The notes beneath the pieces were generated by a model that was not told the DNA's origin, searched no databases, and was given only the letters and a program-made list of their open reading frames with translations. DNA of 64,000 nucleotides, from positions 27,139,166 to 27,203,165 of the forward strand of contig JAJEKV010000003.1 in NCBI GenBank assembly GCA_021234155.1, written 5' to 3'. Each line of letters opens with the position of its first letter. The stretch's first letter is position 1. This stretch comes from Isoetes taiwanensis (Eukaryota > Streptophyta > Lycopodiopsida > Isoetales > Isoetaceae). Shown piece after piece: positions 44,985 to 57,812 of the stretch. The position numbers were made by a program, and so were the translations under genes.

Positions 44985-45928
44985 TGTGATTTATATATGT
45001 TTTGATTGAGGAATATGAAAATCGTCATGTCTTTTTCGGGTAATTCCTATTAAATAATAATCTTTCCAACTTTGCAGTTTACAAAGACCGGAGATCACGG
45101 GATCCGAGAACGCCACCCTTTTTAGGGTTGTTGTTGGAATTAAAGAACAATTGAGAACGTGCCACATACTTCCCTTGCATGCCCTTCGATAACGGCTACC
45201 CGTTAACCAATTTTTTGACCAGAAATTAATGCTTCATATTTATTGCAGCGTTAGATCCCTCGCCCCTCCATCTGCCTAACAAATCAAGACTCCCTCTGCT
45301 GCTTATAATAAAAACAAATCGATTCTTTGCCTCATCAATTCGCATCATCTTATTATCAGATTTCGGGGATTTTGACTCATTAATCCGTCTGTCGCATGCC
45401 AAATCTAATCTCTAAACACGGACTTATTCTTAATATTTTTTGTTCTCAGATTCACGCTGGTATTGTAAGAATCAGGAGATTATATTCGTGAAATTTTGCT
45501 CAGATTCGAGCCTAGTCTAAGAATGAAATTTGCGAATGATTTAATGGAAATTTTATTTGCATTGATGATCTATATACATGTAAAACGGATACGAATCTGC
45601 TGCAGACATTGTTGCAGATTGAAAACATGCAAATTGATACGAAAGATCACATTAATATCAATATATGGGTAATCCTAATTGATCCATTGCCAAATTCAGA
45701 ATCGGATTTTGCAGTTTCTACTGCTAGATTACGTGCAAACTGTAAGTAATTCATAATCATATCCACAATTGGGATCAGTGAGCTACAATGTTCAGTCCTG
45801 TTCTTGGATAAATTCGTACCCAAAAACGCTGAGATTGTAAAAAGAAGCAGCGAAAATAAAAAGCCCAAAAACATGCAATACAATTCGAAACAAGAGTTAT
45901 CCCGCAACAGAGAAAACGAGCAGATTTG
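44985..45928. other. Stretch without a supported gene
   Basis: AT-rich. The part near 45928 is probably the 3' flank of the minus-strand ORF that follows. Confidence 0.4.
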
Positions 45929-46336
45929 TTAGAAAAGATTGGCCGGAACGAAGCAACTGGGGCAGCAGAGGAAATGGCCATCTTTTTTTCTGATGCATTT
46001 CAGCTTCTCCTTGATTTTTTTGGGGCGATATTGGCATGCCAGAATGGCCCAGGTAGCAGCCTTCACTCGTCTGATAGACCCACGAAGGCGATCTGCCATG
46101 GATTTTTTTCGCCGGAATTGGAAGCTATGGAGGTAGAACTGGCGCTGGAAATAGAACCCCTTTTGATGGGGCCGATGGGCGCCCAATTCTTCGCAATCTT
46201 CACTGGGCAGAGACGAAAACGGGATATCGACCCACAAAAAATCCTCTGAATCCTCATCTGCATCTTTTCGGAAGCTCAGGCTGCCCAGAGAGAGGCGAGG
46301 TGTTGAATGGGCCCTTTCGAAAACCGGTCCGCTCAT
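45929..46336 (-). CDS. Unrecognised 135-codon ORF, possibly a real small gene
   Basis: Minus strand, start ATG at 46336 (the open frame extends upstream without another ATG). The N-terminus is Ser/acidic (MSGPVFERAHSTPRLSLGSL, DADEDSEDFLWVDIPFSSLP), the middle is aromatic and basic (FYFQRQFYLHSFQFRRKKS), and the C-terminal half is strongly basic and helical (DRLRGSIRRVKAATWAI, KKIKEKLKCIRKK), ending in a Cys cluster. Codon composition is richer in G and C than the neighbouring DNA. The last ~15 residues may be intron read-through. No family recognised; upstream DNA to about 46560 is pyrimidine-rich and could be promoter and 5' UTR, without a clear TATA box. Confidence 0.45.
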   Translation of the reverse strand: MSGPVFERAHSTPRLSLGSLSFRKDADEDSEDFLWVDIPFSSLPSEDCEELGAHRPHQKGFYFQRQFYLHSFQFRRKKSMADRLRGSIRRVKAATWAILACQYRPKKIKEKLKCIRKKDGHFLCCPSCFVPANLF

Positions 46337-47186
46337 CTTCTCCGGCAAAATGCAGCAGAAGAAAAAACTCCCAAATCCTCTGTTTTTGAAGCCTCCGGAG
46401 TCGATTCGTAGGCCGGATTTGTGCCCGACAAAGCAGAATCCTAATCGATCCTAACCAGATCGACGGATTTCATCATTTGGGCGACCCCAGATCGGGCTTT
46501 TACCTGCTCAGATCCTTCCTTTTGTAGAGGTGTTCTTCGCTTTTGTCGCAGTGCCAAAAACATGAGCTCAAATCCAGAATCGGCTCCTTCTTGCCTTTAC
46601 GAAATCCGACGGCTTTCCATCTCCTCGCCTTTTCTGCCGGAAAGGCCTGCCCTTACCGTTTCCTTGATGACTTGGCAGATTCCTATGCTGCCACGTTGCA
46701 CGCAGCTTACCTAAAAACTATTCTTTCCCAAAGGTTCCATTCTATATGTCATGCTCCATTATTTCTTGCACTGTCGAGCTCGACAAATCGACAGGCAAAT
46801 ACTGCTCCTGTAAATCGTGATGTCGGCCGTCAATGTCGCACTCAATGCTCAAGATTATCTACTCTGTCTATACCTCCCACCACCGGCTTCAATTCGAATC
46901 CTCTTCGATCATTTTCGCAACTATACTCGACCCCTATAAATTGTCCCTAATAAGCAAATCTGAATTCATTCTGCATGCCATGTCTATAACTTGTCTATTG
47001 CTATACTTCCAACAGCGTTTGTGATGCATCACACTGTCTCAACTATAATCATGTCCCAATCAGTGCCAGTCATCAATGTTCACAGCCAGTGCTCAACAAT
47101 ATTTTTGTCCATGGCCTCTTATTTCAAAAGCTTTCCTTCCACGTTCTAGGTGGTATCAATCTCCTTTTCTGACTTGTTTCAAAAAA
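46337..47186. other. Likely upstream region of the small gene, then noncoding
   Basis: A plus-strand open frame (46543-46950) has no recognisable domain and overlaps presumed promoter sequence; I do not call it. Confidence 0.35.
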
Positions 47187-47340
47187 TAAGATAAGATAAG
47201 ATGAATTTTTACGTCCACTGGAACCCACGGGTTATGGGGATGACATCAAATGACGACCCTAGGGGTCACCAATTTCAAGAACCAAATATTAAAAGTATCG
47301 AGAAGAAGATAATGCTAATCTTTAGAGGTGATTTTGTCTT
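47187..47340 (-). mobile_element. SINE-like 3' end with (TCTTA)n tail, minus strand
   Basis: Read on the minus strand, the sequence CCGTGGGTTCCAGTGGACG is followed by TAAAAATTCATC and (TCTTA)n. The GACGTAAAAA-plus-short-repeat ending matches the ends of the SINE at 26.5 kb and the fragments near 49.7 and 58.5 kb. The 5' limit is uncertain. Confidence 0.4.
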
Positions 47341-48239
47341 CTAAACTTGCATCAAAGGACATCTCCGATTTAGAACTCCTCGCACATTTTGGAGATGATA
47401 CCAACTAAAGGTTCCCATGTGAAACTGATGAAGATCAAATCATGACATCTATTTAGTCTAATTATCCATTCAAATTCTTTGTATCCATCAATGTTGATTG
47501 TGACGTGACAAATTTAACATGAAAATTGTTTATGCTTTAAGATAATGGATGTCACTATACAATATATACTTGCAGTCTGAAGCCTTAGTGGCTTATTAGG
47601 AAGTACACGAATTGAAATAGAATTTGTGTCAACGTTCGATCTTGAGATGAGTTTTTTGTGAAACAGCATGTGCTCATGCTACATTATATTGGGTAAAATT
47701 AAAATTCTATAATGGAGGCATCATCACGTGGATAGTAGCTAGGGGAGGGATACTAGATAAGAAATGGGATAAATGCGTATTGTAGAAGTTAAAAGATAAA
47801 ACCGATTCCAAAGTGGGAAATGTTGGCAAATCTGAGAGGTCGTTAAATTACTTGTTTTAGACTATCTTGATTCAAATTCGAACAATGTTAACCTATCATT
47901 TTATTTTAATATTTAGTCAATCACTAAAAGATGCGTAGAAAATCAAGTGCAATCTAAGCATTCACATTTGATATATTTAGCAACTTTAACGGTCTCAAAA
48001 TTGTTGCATTACGAACTGCACATCCATCTTGCCAAGGTTCTTGGCCTTCTACCTCACTAGATGACATCCATGTGATCTAGACATAGACAATGTCAACTTT
48101 TATTCTCTTGAAGGACTTGAGTCGTTTATTTATCATACTTAAACATTTATAATTATAAGAGGAAAGGATGCACAAAATCAAGAAAGTAATCATTTGAAGT
48201 TCTTTTAAACCTTCAAAGAAGACAACAGAAAAAGACTAT
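47341..48239. other. Stretch without a supported gene
   Basis: AT-rich, with no element or gene identified. Confidence 0.4.
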
Positions 48240-50674
<2,435 letters not shown>

Positions 50675-50746
50675 GCCATGGCTGAGGCGGGTGCCATAGC
50701 TGAGGCAGAAGCCATCGCTGAGAGGAGCGCCATAGCTGAATATGCA
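50675..50746 (+). repeat. 18-bp minisatellite, four copies, reading AIAEAE-type hexapeptides
   Basis: Four 18-bp units starting at 50675, 50693, 50711 and 50729 (GCCATAGCTGAGGCAGAA type). In the plus frame they read AMAEAG, AIAEAE, AIAERS, AIAEYA, opening with an ATG at 50678 and closing about 33 codons later. Probably a simple minisatellite; coding is not supported. Confidence 0.7.
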
Positions 50747-50889
50747 CCCAAACTCGAAGCAAGCATGCTGCTGCCATAGCAAGCATAGCCATCGCCATAG
50801 CATTCCGCTGCAATAGTATTTGCCGTGAAAATATTTTTGGGGATAGAAAGTTACATTTCCGGAGGGTACCTCTAACAACTAGAACTTGG

Positions 50890-51140
50890 TACAAATGCCC
50901 CTAATAGTAGTTAAGGGAAAATTGTCTCCCAATACGAGAGTCCACAAGTGGACTCTCGCACGTCTCTCATTTACTCTCCTCTCAAATTGTCCCTCGACTC
51001 ATCTCTTGCGTCGGAAACATGCTCGTAAAAAAATCCATCTCTCGTCACATACGGTTCCTCCCCGAAATGTACGTATTTTTTTGGGAGGAGAGGAGAGACG
51101 ATTGTCTCTCGAGGCTTAACAGCCTCTGTTATTGGCAGAA
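50890..51140. repeat. Candidate left terminal region of the Harbinger pair
   Basis: Contains ATGCCCCTAATAGTAGTTAA with GAGAGTCCACAAGTGGACTC, and later GAGAGACGATTGTCTCTCG with GGCTTAACAGCCTCTGTTA. Similar words (CGCCCCTAACGGCTGTTAGG, ATCTCTCGAGGTGAGAG) are found at about 58155-58210 on the other side of the two elements. Exact inverted-repeat ends and a 3-bp target site were not resolved. Confidence 0.35.
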
Positions 51141-51338
51141 TTCTTGCTGTTTGCCGGATTTTCGATCGTGCATCAATTCCGGCCGACGAGAGAAAATGTG
51201 GGATAATTTGATCGTAACGTTCAATTCGGGCGCCAAATTGTGGGATATTCAAGCCTGTATTTCTTGGTTCGGCGGGCTATGTGGGATAATTCATTTCTAG
51301 TTTTCCCTCCCCATTCTTTCGATTCCGGCCACTAAACC

Positions 51339-52684
51339 ATGGATCCGGTCATTCTTGGTATGATTGCCATGCTTTTTCGGGCTTTGACACTCGGATTTGC
51401 ATTACAGAGATACTGTTTGCAGCTATTGGAACTCAACGAGCTCGAAGATCCAATGAATCTGTTCGATGATGATGTTTTAGAAGACAACAATGGTATGTTT
51501 TTTTGCGCATCTGCAGCGTTAATGGTTGCGGGTTCCAGCAGGGTTAGAAGACCACCAAGAAGATTTTGGATTGCTCCAAGGCAGAGAACACAATGGGATA
51601 ATATTGATAACCACGCATGGAATTGTATAGCTTCCTTTGAAGATGATATGTGGCACCAATTTTACAGGATGAAGAGAGCCACATTTGAGAGATTGGTAGG
51701 TTTAATTGTGCCCTATCTTGTCAGGCCGGGTATTAAAGTAAGGCCCCCTGTTGATCCGAGGAAAGCAGTTGCTATGGTTCTGTATTTTCTTGCACACGGG
51801 GATATGCCCTTACATGTCGGTCAGAGATTTTATGTTGGGAAGGCAACAGTACAGAAATATACCAAGAAAATCACGCTTGTATTGGCTTCAAGACAATCTT
51901 TGTACAAACGTTTTGTTGCAATGCCTACAGGTGCAAGATTAATTCAGTGCATTAAGGAATTCCACGATGCAACAGGGTTGCCCAATATATATGGTGCAGT
52001 TGACGGATCCCATATTTTTTTATGGAGGAAACCGAAAGAAAAGGACAATGGAGAAGACTATTACAGCAGACATAAGAGGCATTCATGTCTCATGCAAGGA
52101 ATTGTGACACATAGCATACTTTTTATAAATGTTTGTGTAACAAGAACGAGTTGATCCATGATTCCAACCGGTTCAAGAAGAGCTCCATCTATAACAAAAT
52201 TGCCTCCAAACAAATTTTACAAGAACCAAGTGGTGACTCTTAGTGGCGGCGAAGAAGGGGCAGCCCTCTCGATCAAGATGTTCAGGTAAATATTCCACCA
52301 TTACTATTAGGTGATTCAGCCTATTCTAGCAGGCCCTTTCTCCTTAAAGTCTTTCCTCAAAATCAGGGTGCTTATGGTAAGTTCAACAAAAGGATTTGTA
52401 GGGGCAGAGTGTGTGTGGAGAATGGATTTGACATTGTGAAGGAAAAATTGAATTCGAAACACTTGCGTGCATGTTGCCAAAGCTTCCAAGATCATACACG
52501 CATGTTGTGTTCTCTGGAACTTCTGTATAATGGAAGACAAGGGCTGGGACATGCCGCCAATTGAAGATGATCCTCCACCAATTTACTACTATGAAAGCGA
52601 AGCCATGAGCACGGTCATTAAAAAACAAGGTGATCAAATGAGGCACGTGTTATTTGAAAATCTGGATGGACATGTGATCCTATG
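51339..52684 (+). pseudogene. PIF/Harbinger transposase, copy 1 (frame broken)
   Basis: DDE_4-type transposase that would cut the ends of its own element. The open frame 51339-52154 (271 codons) holds an N-terminal region, the WNCIASFEDDMWHQFYRMKR segment and the first catalytic Asp in GAVDGSHIF (codon 52002-52004, residue 222). The second Asp lies in LLLGDSAYSS (52313-52315) and the Glu in CVENGFDIV (52418-52420), 35 codons apart and in frame with each other but not with the first Asp. So there is a net frame change between about 52120 and 52300, and more decay near the 3' end. The upstream ATG (51339) begins a leader that copy 2 lacks. Confidence 0.85.
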
Positions 52685-53244
52685 ATTGTTTTTTTGTAGA
52701 CAATAAATATTAAAAGCAAAAGTCAATTCTTATCCATCTCGCTATCTTCACTTATTTGTCAGGCATTTCTTACATTATGATGAATAATTGATTCAGTTTA
52801 GAGCTAAGTTTCCATTTAGAGCCTCAAAACATTTCAATTGGAAATACTGAACAACCTGTTACAGAATTAGTGAGTCCTGTGACTTCACAATTACAGAACT
52901 TAGAAGAATAGGAAATATCATCTGCACACAAACAAGTTTGATAAGAGAAGTTTATATTCATAAAAAAAGATTACATGGGCATATAAAGCCCTGTTCAAAA
53001 TATTTGAGCATTTGAGCTGCCAGAAACATTCTAAGTGAGTCAAATGACTTCACTATACTAAAAAAAAGTCTCCACACCTTCCAATAATACCAGGAAATCT
53101 GCATGAATACATAGTGGCATTTGTTTTCAACTGTCAGTTTCCGAGCAATCAGATGAGAAAAAAATATGGCAGCCATGCCATTTAACAGAAACAAAGGCAT
53201 TTTATAAAAAGAAAATGCATAACAAAAAAAGAAGTGAAGGAGAG
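52685..53244. other. Intergenic part of Harbinger copy 1
   Basis: Between the convergent transposase and third-ORF regions. No gene. Confidence 0.5.
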
Positions 53245-53870
53245 TCAGATTCGCATAGAAAGGGAACACAGATCACATGGAAAGGTTGGACTACGAATTT
53301 CATGGAGGCACCACATTTCCTGTAGCTTCACATAAACACACTCCATATGCCCTGTCCGGTTGTTTGCAGAATTTGCTGCCCATTCCAAAACCTCCTGATC
53401 CACGCTAACGCCCATTCCAATGAAAACTACAATGATCTCCTTACTGAAGCTGCAATGAATAATCTTGTGAGACATAACTTGAACTTCAGGGTTTGCTGGC
53501 TGGACAGTGGGAGATGAAAACTGGCTTTCTTCTTGCTCCACTTCGTCCGAAGAGTCTTCAAGATTCTCCCCATGATTTTCCTGAAAAACATTCTCTAAAA
53601 GGTGACAAAGGGTCACTAAACCGGCAGAGAATCCCCACTTCTTTGTCGGGAAGAACCCTCACATTGGGAGGTAGGCCATGTATCATGGTCAGAATAATAG
53701 GGTATCTCGGATGAAGATGAAGATGTGGTGGGTGGAGTTTGATAGGAACTCGAAGAGGAACTCAAAGAAGAGGAACTCGAAGAAGAAGAGGAGGATGGGC
53801 TTGGAGAGCGTTGGCGTTGCTTTCATTCACGACTCTCTCCATATTGTCGGGCGGCTTGCATGCAAGAATT
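53245..53870 (-). pseudogene. Third Harbinger-associated ORF, copy 1 (broken)
   Basis: Homologous to the minus-strand ORF at 55826-56494 and in the same position between transposase and Myb tail. The Ser-rich start (a run of Ser, then YQTPPTTSSSSS, IPYYSDHDTWPTS) is in one frame at about 53650-53830; the rest (53245-53616) continues in another frame with QPANPEVQVMSHKIIHC, GMGVSVDQEVLEWAANSA and PTFPCDLC. At least one frameshift and one early stop break it. By eye, 56 of 84 residues match copy 2 over the C-terminal domain. Function unknown. Confidence 0.65.
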
Positions 53871-54079
53871 GGAGGGAGCTTAAGTAGCCTTTACTTAATT
53901 TGGATGATTTGTGACTAGAAGGCAATATTTAATGCTAAAATAATAGGGCACATACAACTTCTTTAATATTTAAGAATCTTGGATGATTTTTTTACGTTCC
54001 AAAAAGAAATTCTAAAAGCAAATAACCTAAAAACGAACCTTTATTCCTTGTTTTGGGCAAACAAGTTTGGCAATTTCGA

Positions 54080-54301
54080 GCAAGGTCTCCTTTGTCATTT
54101 CACATATGCTTTGAGTCATTGCAGCCATTGACTCGCAATTTTCGAATGTTCGCTTGGAGATCTTATTGTTTCCAATTCCCTGACCAACTCAATTTTTCTT
54201 GCACTTTCTTCTTTCAGAAAATCTAATTTCTTCACCTCACTGTCCCCAAATGTGCTTGCCATCTGTGATATTCCCATTGCAATGTCCTCATCTATTTGCA
54301 T
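54080..54301 (-). pseudogene. 3' exon fragment of the Myb/SANT-like gene, copy 1
   Basis: Matches 56700-56940, the last exon of the Harbinger Myb-like gene, at about 92% DNA identity. Minus-strand frame 54116-54301 reads IDEDIAMGISQMASTFGD and onward into a Glu/Lys-rich coiled-coil-like segment. The exon is cut at about 54296 and joined directly to the transposase of copy 2, so the N-terminal DNA-binding part of this copy is absent. Confidence 0.75.
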
Positions 54302-55420
54302 TTGGATTGCTCCAAGGCAAAGAACACAATGGGATAATATCGATAACCACGCATGGAATTGTATAGCTTCTTTTGAAGATGATATGTGGCACCAATTTTA
54401 CAGGATGAAGAGAGCCACATTTGAGAGATTGGTAGGTTTAATTGTGCCTTATCTTGTCAGGCCCGGGAATAAAGTAAGGCCCCCTGTTGATCCAAGGAAA
54501 GCAGTTGCTATGGTTCTGTATTTTCTTGCACATGGGGATATGCCCTTATATGTCGGACAGAGATTTTATGTTGGGAAAGCAACAGTGCAGAAATATACCA
54601 AGAAAGTCACGCTTGTATTGGCTTCGAAGACAATGATGTACAAACGTTTTGTTGCAATGCCTACAGGTGCAAGATTAACCCAGTGTATTAAGGAATTCCA
54701 TGATGCAACTGGGTTGCCCAATATATATGGTGTGCTTGCCCGGTTCCCACATTTTTTTATGGAGGAAGCCCAAAAAAAAGGACAATGGGGAAGACTATTA
54801 CGGCCAGACATAAGAGGCACTCATGTCTCATGCAAGGAATTGTTACACATAGCGATTGTTTATAAATGTTTGTGTGACGCAAAGGTGTTGATCCATGATT
54901 CCAACCAGTTCAAGAAGAGCTCCATTTACAATAAAATTGCCTCAAAGCAAATTTTACGGGGAAACTCGTGGTGACTCGAAAGTGACGTAAACCGAAAAGA
55001 AGGGGTAGCCTACTGACCAGGAAGTTCAGGTAACTATTCCACCATTACTATTAGGTGATTGACTTATTCCAGTGAGGCCCTTTCTCCTTAAAGTCTTTCC
55101 TCAAAATCAGGGTGCATATGGTAAGTTTAACAAAAGGATCTGTAGGGGCAGAGTGTGTGTAGAAAATGGATTTGGCATTGTCAAGAAAAAGTTTAGAATT
55201 CTGAAACACTTGCCTGTGCATGTTGGCAAAGCCTCCAAGATCATACATGCATGTTGTGTTCTTTGGAACTTTTGTATAATGGAAGACAAGGGTTGGGATA
55301 TGCTGCCAATTGAAGAAGACCCTCCACCAATATATTATTATGAACAGGTCCTTAAAAAAACAGGGTGATCAAATGAGGCACGTGCTATTTGAGAATCTGG
55401 ATGGGCATGTCATCCTTTGA
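54302..55420 (+). pseudogene. PIF/Harbinger transposase, copy 2 (truncated and broken)
   Basis: About 90-95% identical in DNA to copy 1 from its residue ~77 onward (WIAPRQRTQWDNIDNHAWN). The N-terminal leader is missing; the open frame that covers it (54252-54974) starts in antisense Myb exon sequence. The first catalytic Asp is not readable (the GAVDGSH segment has become GVLARFPH after base changes), a stop falls right after the second Asp (LLLGD), and the Glu region (RVCVENGFGIVKKKFRIL) is open in a later frame (55072-55368). It cannot make an active enzyme. Confidence 0.85.
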
Positions 55421-55825
55421 ATGCAAGAATTTTGTAACCAAGAAAATGAAATTCAATTGTATATGATTTGATCTCTTTAATTCTGAATTGTTAATCGATT
55501 GTTACAGAATGATACAAAGTTAAATGTGTTTGTAGCATGAGTTTTGTGCTCGGTCACATGCATTTCTGAGTCAAATGACTTGACATTGATACACATAAAA
55601 TACTATAAAATTTCAACAACAGTGGAAAAAGAAGGTAAACACGTTTTTGTATTCAAAAGAAATTTAGTACATTTTTTTAGACTGCACTGTTCAAAACAGT
55701 GCAGTATCTCAGCAGCCAGGTTACAATCAAAGAGCATAGGCAATCAAAGAGCATAGGTCACGCCTTCCAAAGGGCATAGGAAAACTGCATAGAAAATCTG
55801 CACAGGTTTCTTCTGTCAGCAAAAC
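55421..55825. other. Intergenic part of Harbinger copy 2
   Basis: Contains a small duplication (GGCAATCAAAGAGCATAGG-like, about 55720 and 55738). No gene. Confidence 0.45.
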
Positions 55826-56494
55826 TCAGCAAAAAAAAATGGCATGCAAGCCATTTTCTACATAACAGATTCCTGTTTGAAATTGAAAATATGAAAAAAA
55901 AAAAAAAAGATGAAACATAAAAATTTTGCTTCTCCAAATCCTGGGACAAATGTCACACTGGAAGGTAATGTTTCGTATCTCTTCAAGGCACCATTTTTCG
56001 TTGTGCCTAACGTAAACACTCTCCATGTGAATAGACCTGTTCCTGGCAGAATTAGCAGCCCATTCTAATACATCAGCATCAATAGAAACCCCCATCTCGA
56101 AGAAAGTAGTGACTGTCTCCTTTGAATAATGGCAGTGGATCAGCTTGTGGCTCAAGACTTCCACTTCTGGGTTTGCAGGCTGGACTGAAGGGGAGGAGGA
56201 CTGGCTTTCTTGTTCCTCTTCCTCGGCTGAAGACCCCTCATCAGAAACATGATTTTCTTGAAACTGATTCTCCAACATTTCACTGAACTGCCTAGAATCC
56301 CCACTGCTGTCGGGAAGAACTTCCTCACTGGAAGTGGGCCAGGAATCGTGATCAGAGTAATAGGGTAACTCACTGGAAGAGGAAGAAGTAGTTGGTGGAG
56401 TTCGATAGGATGAAGACTTGGATGAACTAGAGCTTGAGGAGCTCGAACTAGGGCTTGGAGAGTGTTGGCGCTTTCTGCTCACGACTCTCTCCAT
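55826..56494 (-). CDS. Third Harbinger-associated ORF, copy 2: Ser-rich acidic protein with unknown C-terminal domain
   Basis: Open for 222 codons from MERVVSRKRQ (56494); the frame also extends 26 codons upstream. Layout: basic start (residues 1-11), Ser run (about 14-50), TPPTTSSSSS and PYYSDHDSWPTSSEE, an acidic stretch (about 85-115, SDEGSSAEEEEQES), then a conserved domain (about 120-205): QPANPEVEVLSHKLIHCHYS, FEMGVSIDADVLEWAANSA, HMESVYVR, EKWCLEEI, FQCDICP. The final ~40 codons (poly-Phe) look like translated intron or 3' flank; the real end is probably spliced or near the CDIC. It lies about 200 bp downstream of the Myb gene on the same strand and converges on the transposase. It could be a co-factor or regulator of transposition; this is inference from position only. 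I do not recognise the domain. Confidence 0.6.
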   Translation of the reverse strand: MERVVSRKRQHSPSPSSSSSSSSSSKSSSYRTPPTTSSSSSELPYYSDHDSWPTSSEEVLPDSSGDSRQFSEMLENQFQENHVSDEGSSAEEEEQESQSSSPSVQPANPEVEVLSHKLIHCHYSKETVTTFFEMGVSIDADVLEWAANSARNRSIHMESVYVRHNEKWCLEEIRNITFQCDICPRIWRSKIFMFHLFFFFSYFQFQTGICYVENGLHAIFFC

Positions 56495-56689
56495 GTCTTC
56501 GAATCGGCTTGCATGCAAGAATTGGAGGAAGCTTAAGTAGTACGAATTTGAATGATCGTGACTAGTAGGCAATATTTAATACTAAAAACCAGGGCTGTAC
56601 AACTTCTTTAATATTTAAGAATACTGGTGGGTTTTGAGACAGTTCCAAAAAAGAAATTCTAAAAAGCAAATAACTGAAAACGAACCTTT

Positions 56690-57812
56690 AGTCCTTCTTA
56701 TTGGCAGCAAGTTTGACAATTTCGAGCAATGTCTCCTTTGTCATTTCACATATGCTTTGAGTCATTGCAGCCATGGACTCTGCAATTTTCGCATTGTTTG
56801 CGCAACCTTATTGTTTCAATTCCACGACCAACTCAATTTTTTCTTGCACTTTCTTCTTTCAGAAATCTAATTTCTTCACCTCGGTGTCCCCAAATGTGCT
56901 TGCCATCCGTGATATTCCCATTGCAATGTCCTCATCTATACGCAGAACCTGGACTTCTTTCTCTTGGTAGGTTTTCCACAAACTCCAGCTGATTACACGC
57001 TTGACTGATCTAGGACTTGAAGAATCATGCGGTTTCTGTTTGGTGTCCTATTCATTGGAATTTACGGCATCACCGGACTGCTTTCGGATTTCCGCGTTCA
57101 CATTATTGTTTGAATTGGGTGGATCAGCAAAGTGGTCTTCAAATGCTGCATCTGTTTCAACAGTTTCAAAGAAACTGTCATTCATGAAAGATTCTGAGTA
57201 ATTAGTATGCAAGTCTGCAGCCTCAAAAGCTTCATTGCCAAATTCACCATCATCACCAGCACCTGGTATTGGATTATCTGAGGTAACACCATATTTAACT
57301 TCTTCCATTCTGTCATACCACTGCCAAGTTGATGGTTCAGAACCTGTATGGCTACAAGCCTCCTTCTCATCTTTAAATTTAGCTTGCAGCTTATCCCATT
57401 TGTTCTTTAGTTGTCTAAGCTCCACTAAACCCCCAACAAAGGGCTGCAATTTCATCATAATTTCCCTCCATTGTGTGTTGGAGAGGTTGAGGGTGCCATT
57501 GGTTACCAATTTCATCTCGTTCAGGAGATTGAGGAATGTGGAGACACCGTGATCTGTCCATTGCACAGGAGACTTCCTATTCTTTGTGCCTATCACTTTC
57601 GAATTTTCCTTCTCATGCACAACAATAGCCAAAGTAGAATCGGTTTCCAAAGATTCACTCAGAATATCAGAGGATGCCTGAATTTCGCTCAATACACGCT
57701 TGGATCTCTTTTCCTTTGGCTGTCTTGATGATGGAATTGGCCCAGAATTAGTCTCCAATTGCACATCCATGGAGATCTGGCCTGTCATTTTTCGGGTCCT
57801 TCTTGGTGCCAT
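56690..57812 (-). CDS. Myb/SANT-like DNA-binding protein of PIF/Harbinger (copy 2)
   Basis: Exon 1 (57812 to about 57050) starts MAPRRTRKMTGQISMDVQ, has a basic linker (SRQPKEKRSKRV), then a Myb_DNA-bind_3-like helix bundle at residues about 83-150 (VQWTDHGVSTFLNLLNEMK, NTQWREIMMKLQPFVGG, LRQLKNKWDKLQAKFKDEKE) and an acidic tail. Exon 2 (about 56960-56690) reads RIDEDIAMGISRMASTFGD and a coiled-coil-like end (MTQSICEMTKETLLEIVK). In this family the Myb-like protein binds the element ends and helps the transposase reach the nucleus and target. Exon 1 is intact; exon 2 has an in-frame stop after VKKLDF and another frame change, so full function is doubtful. The splice joint is not certain. Confidence 0.75.

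Noticed and set aside
46543-46950. 135-codon plus-strand ORF
   Set aside because: Overlaps the presumed promoter of the minus-strand ORF, has an unremarkable Ser/Pro/Thr composition and no recognisable motif.
54252-54974. Treating the 240-codon ORF as an intact transposase
   Set aside because: Its start lies in antisense Myb exon sequence and it lacks the N-terminal leader and the first catalytic Asp.
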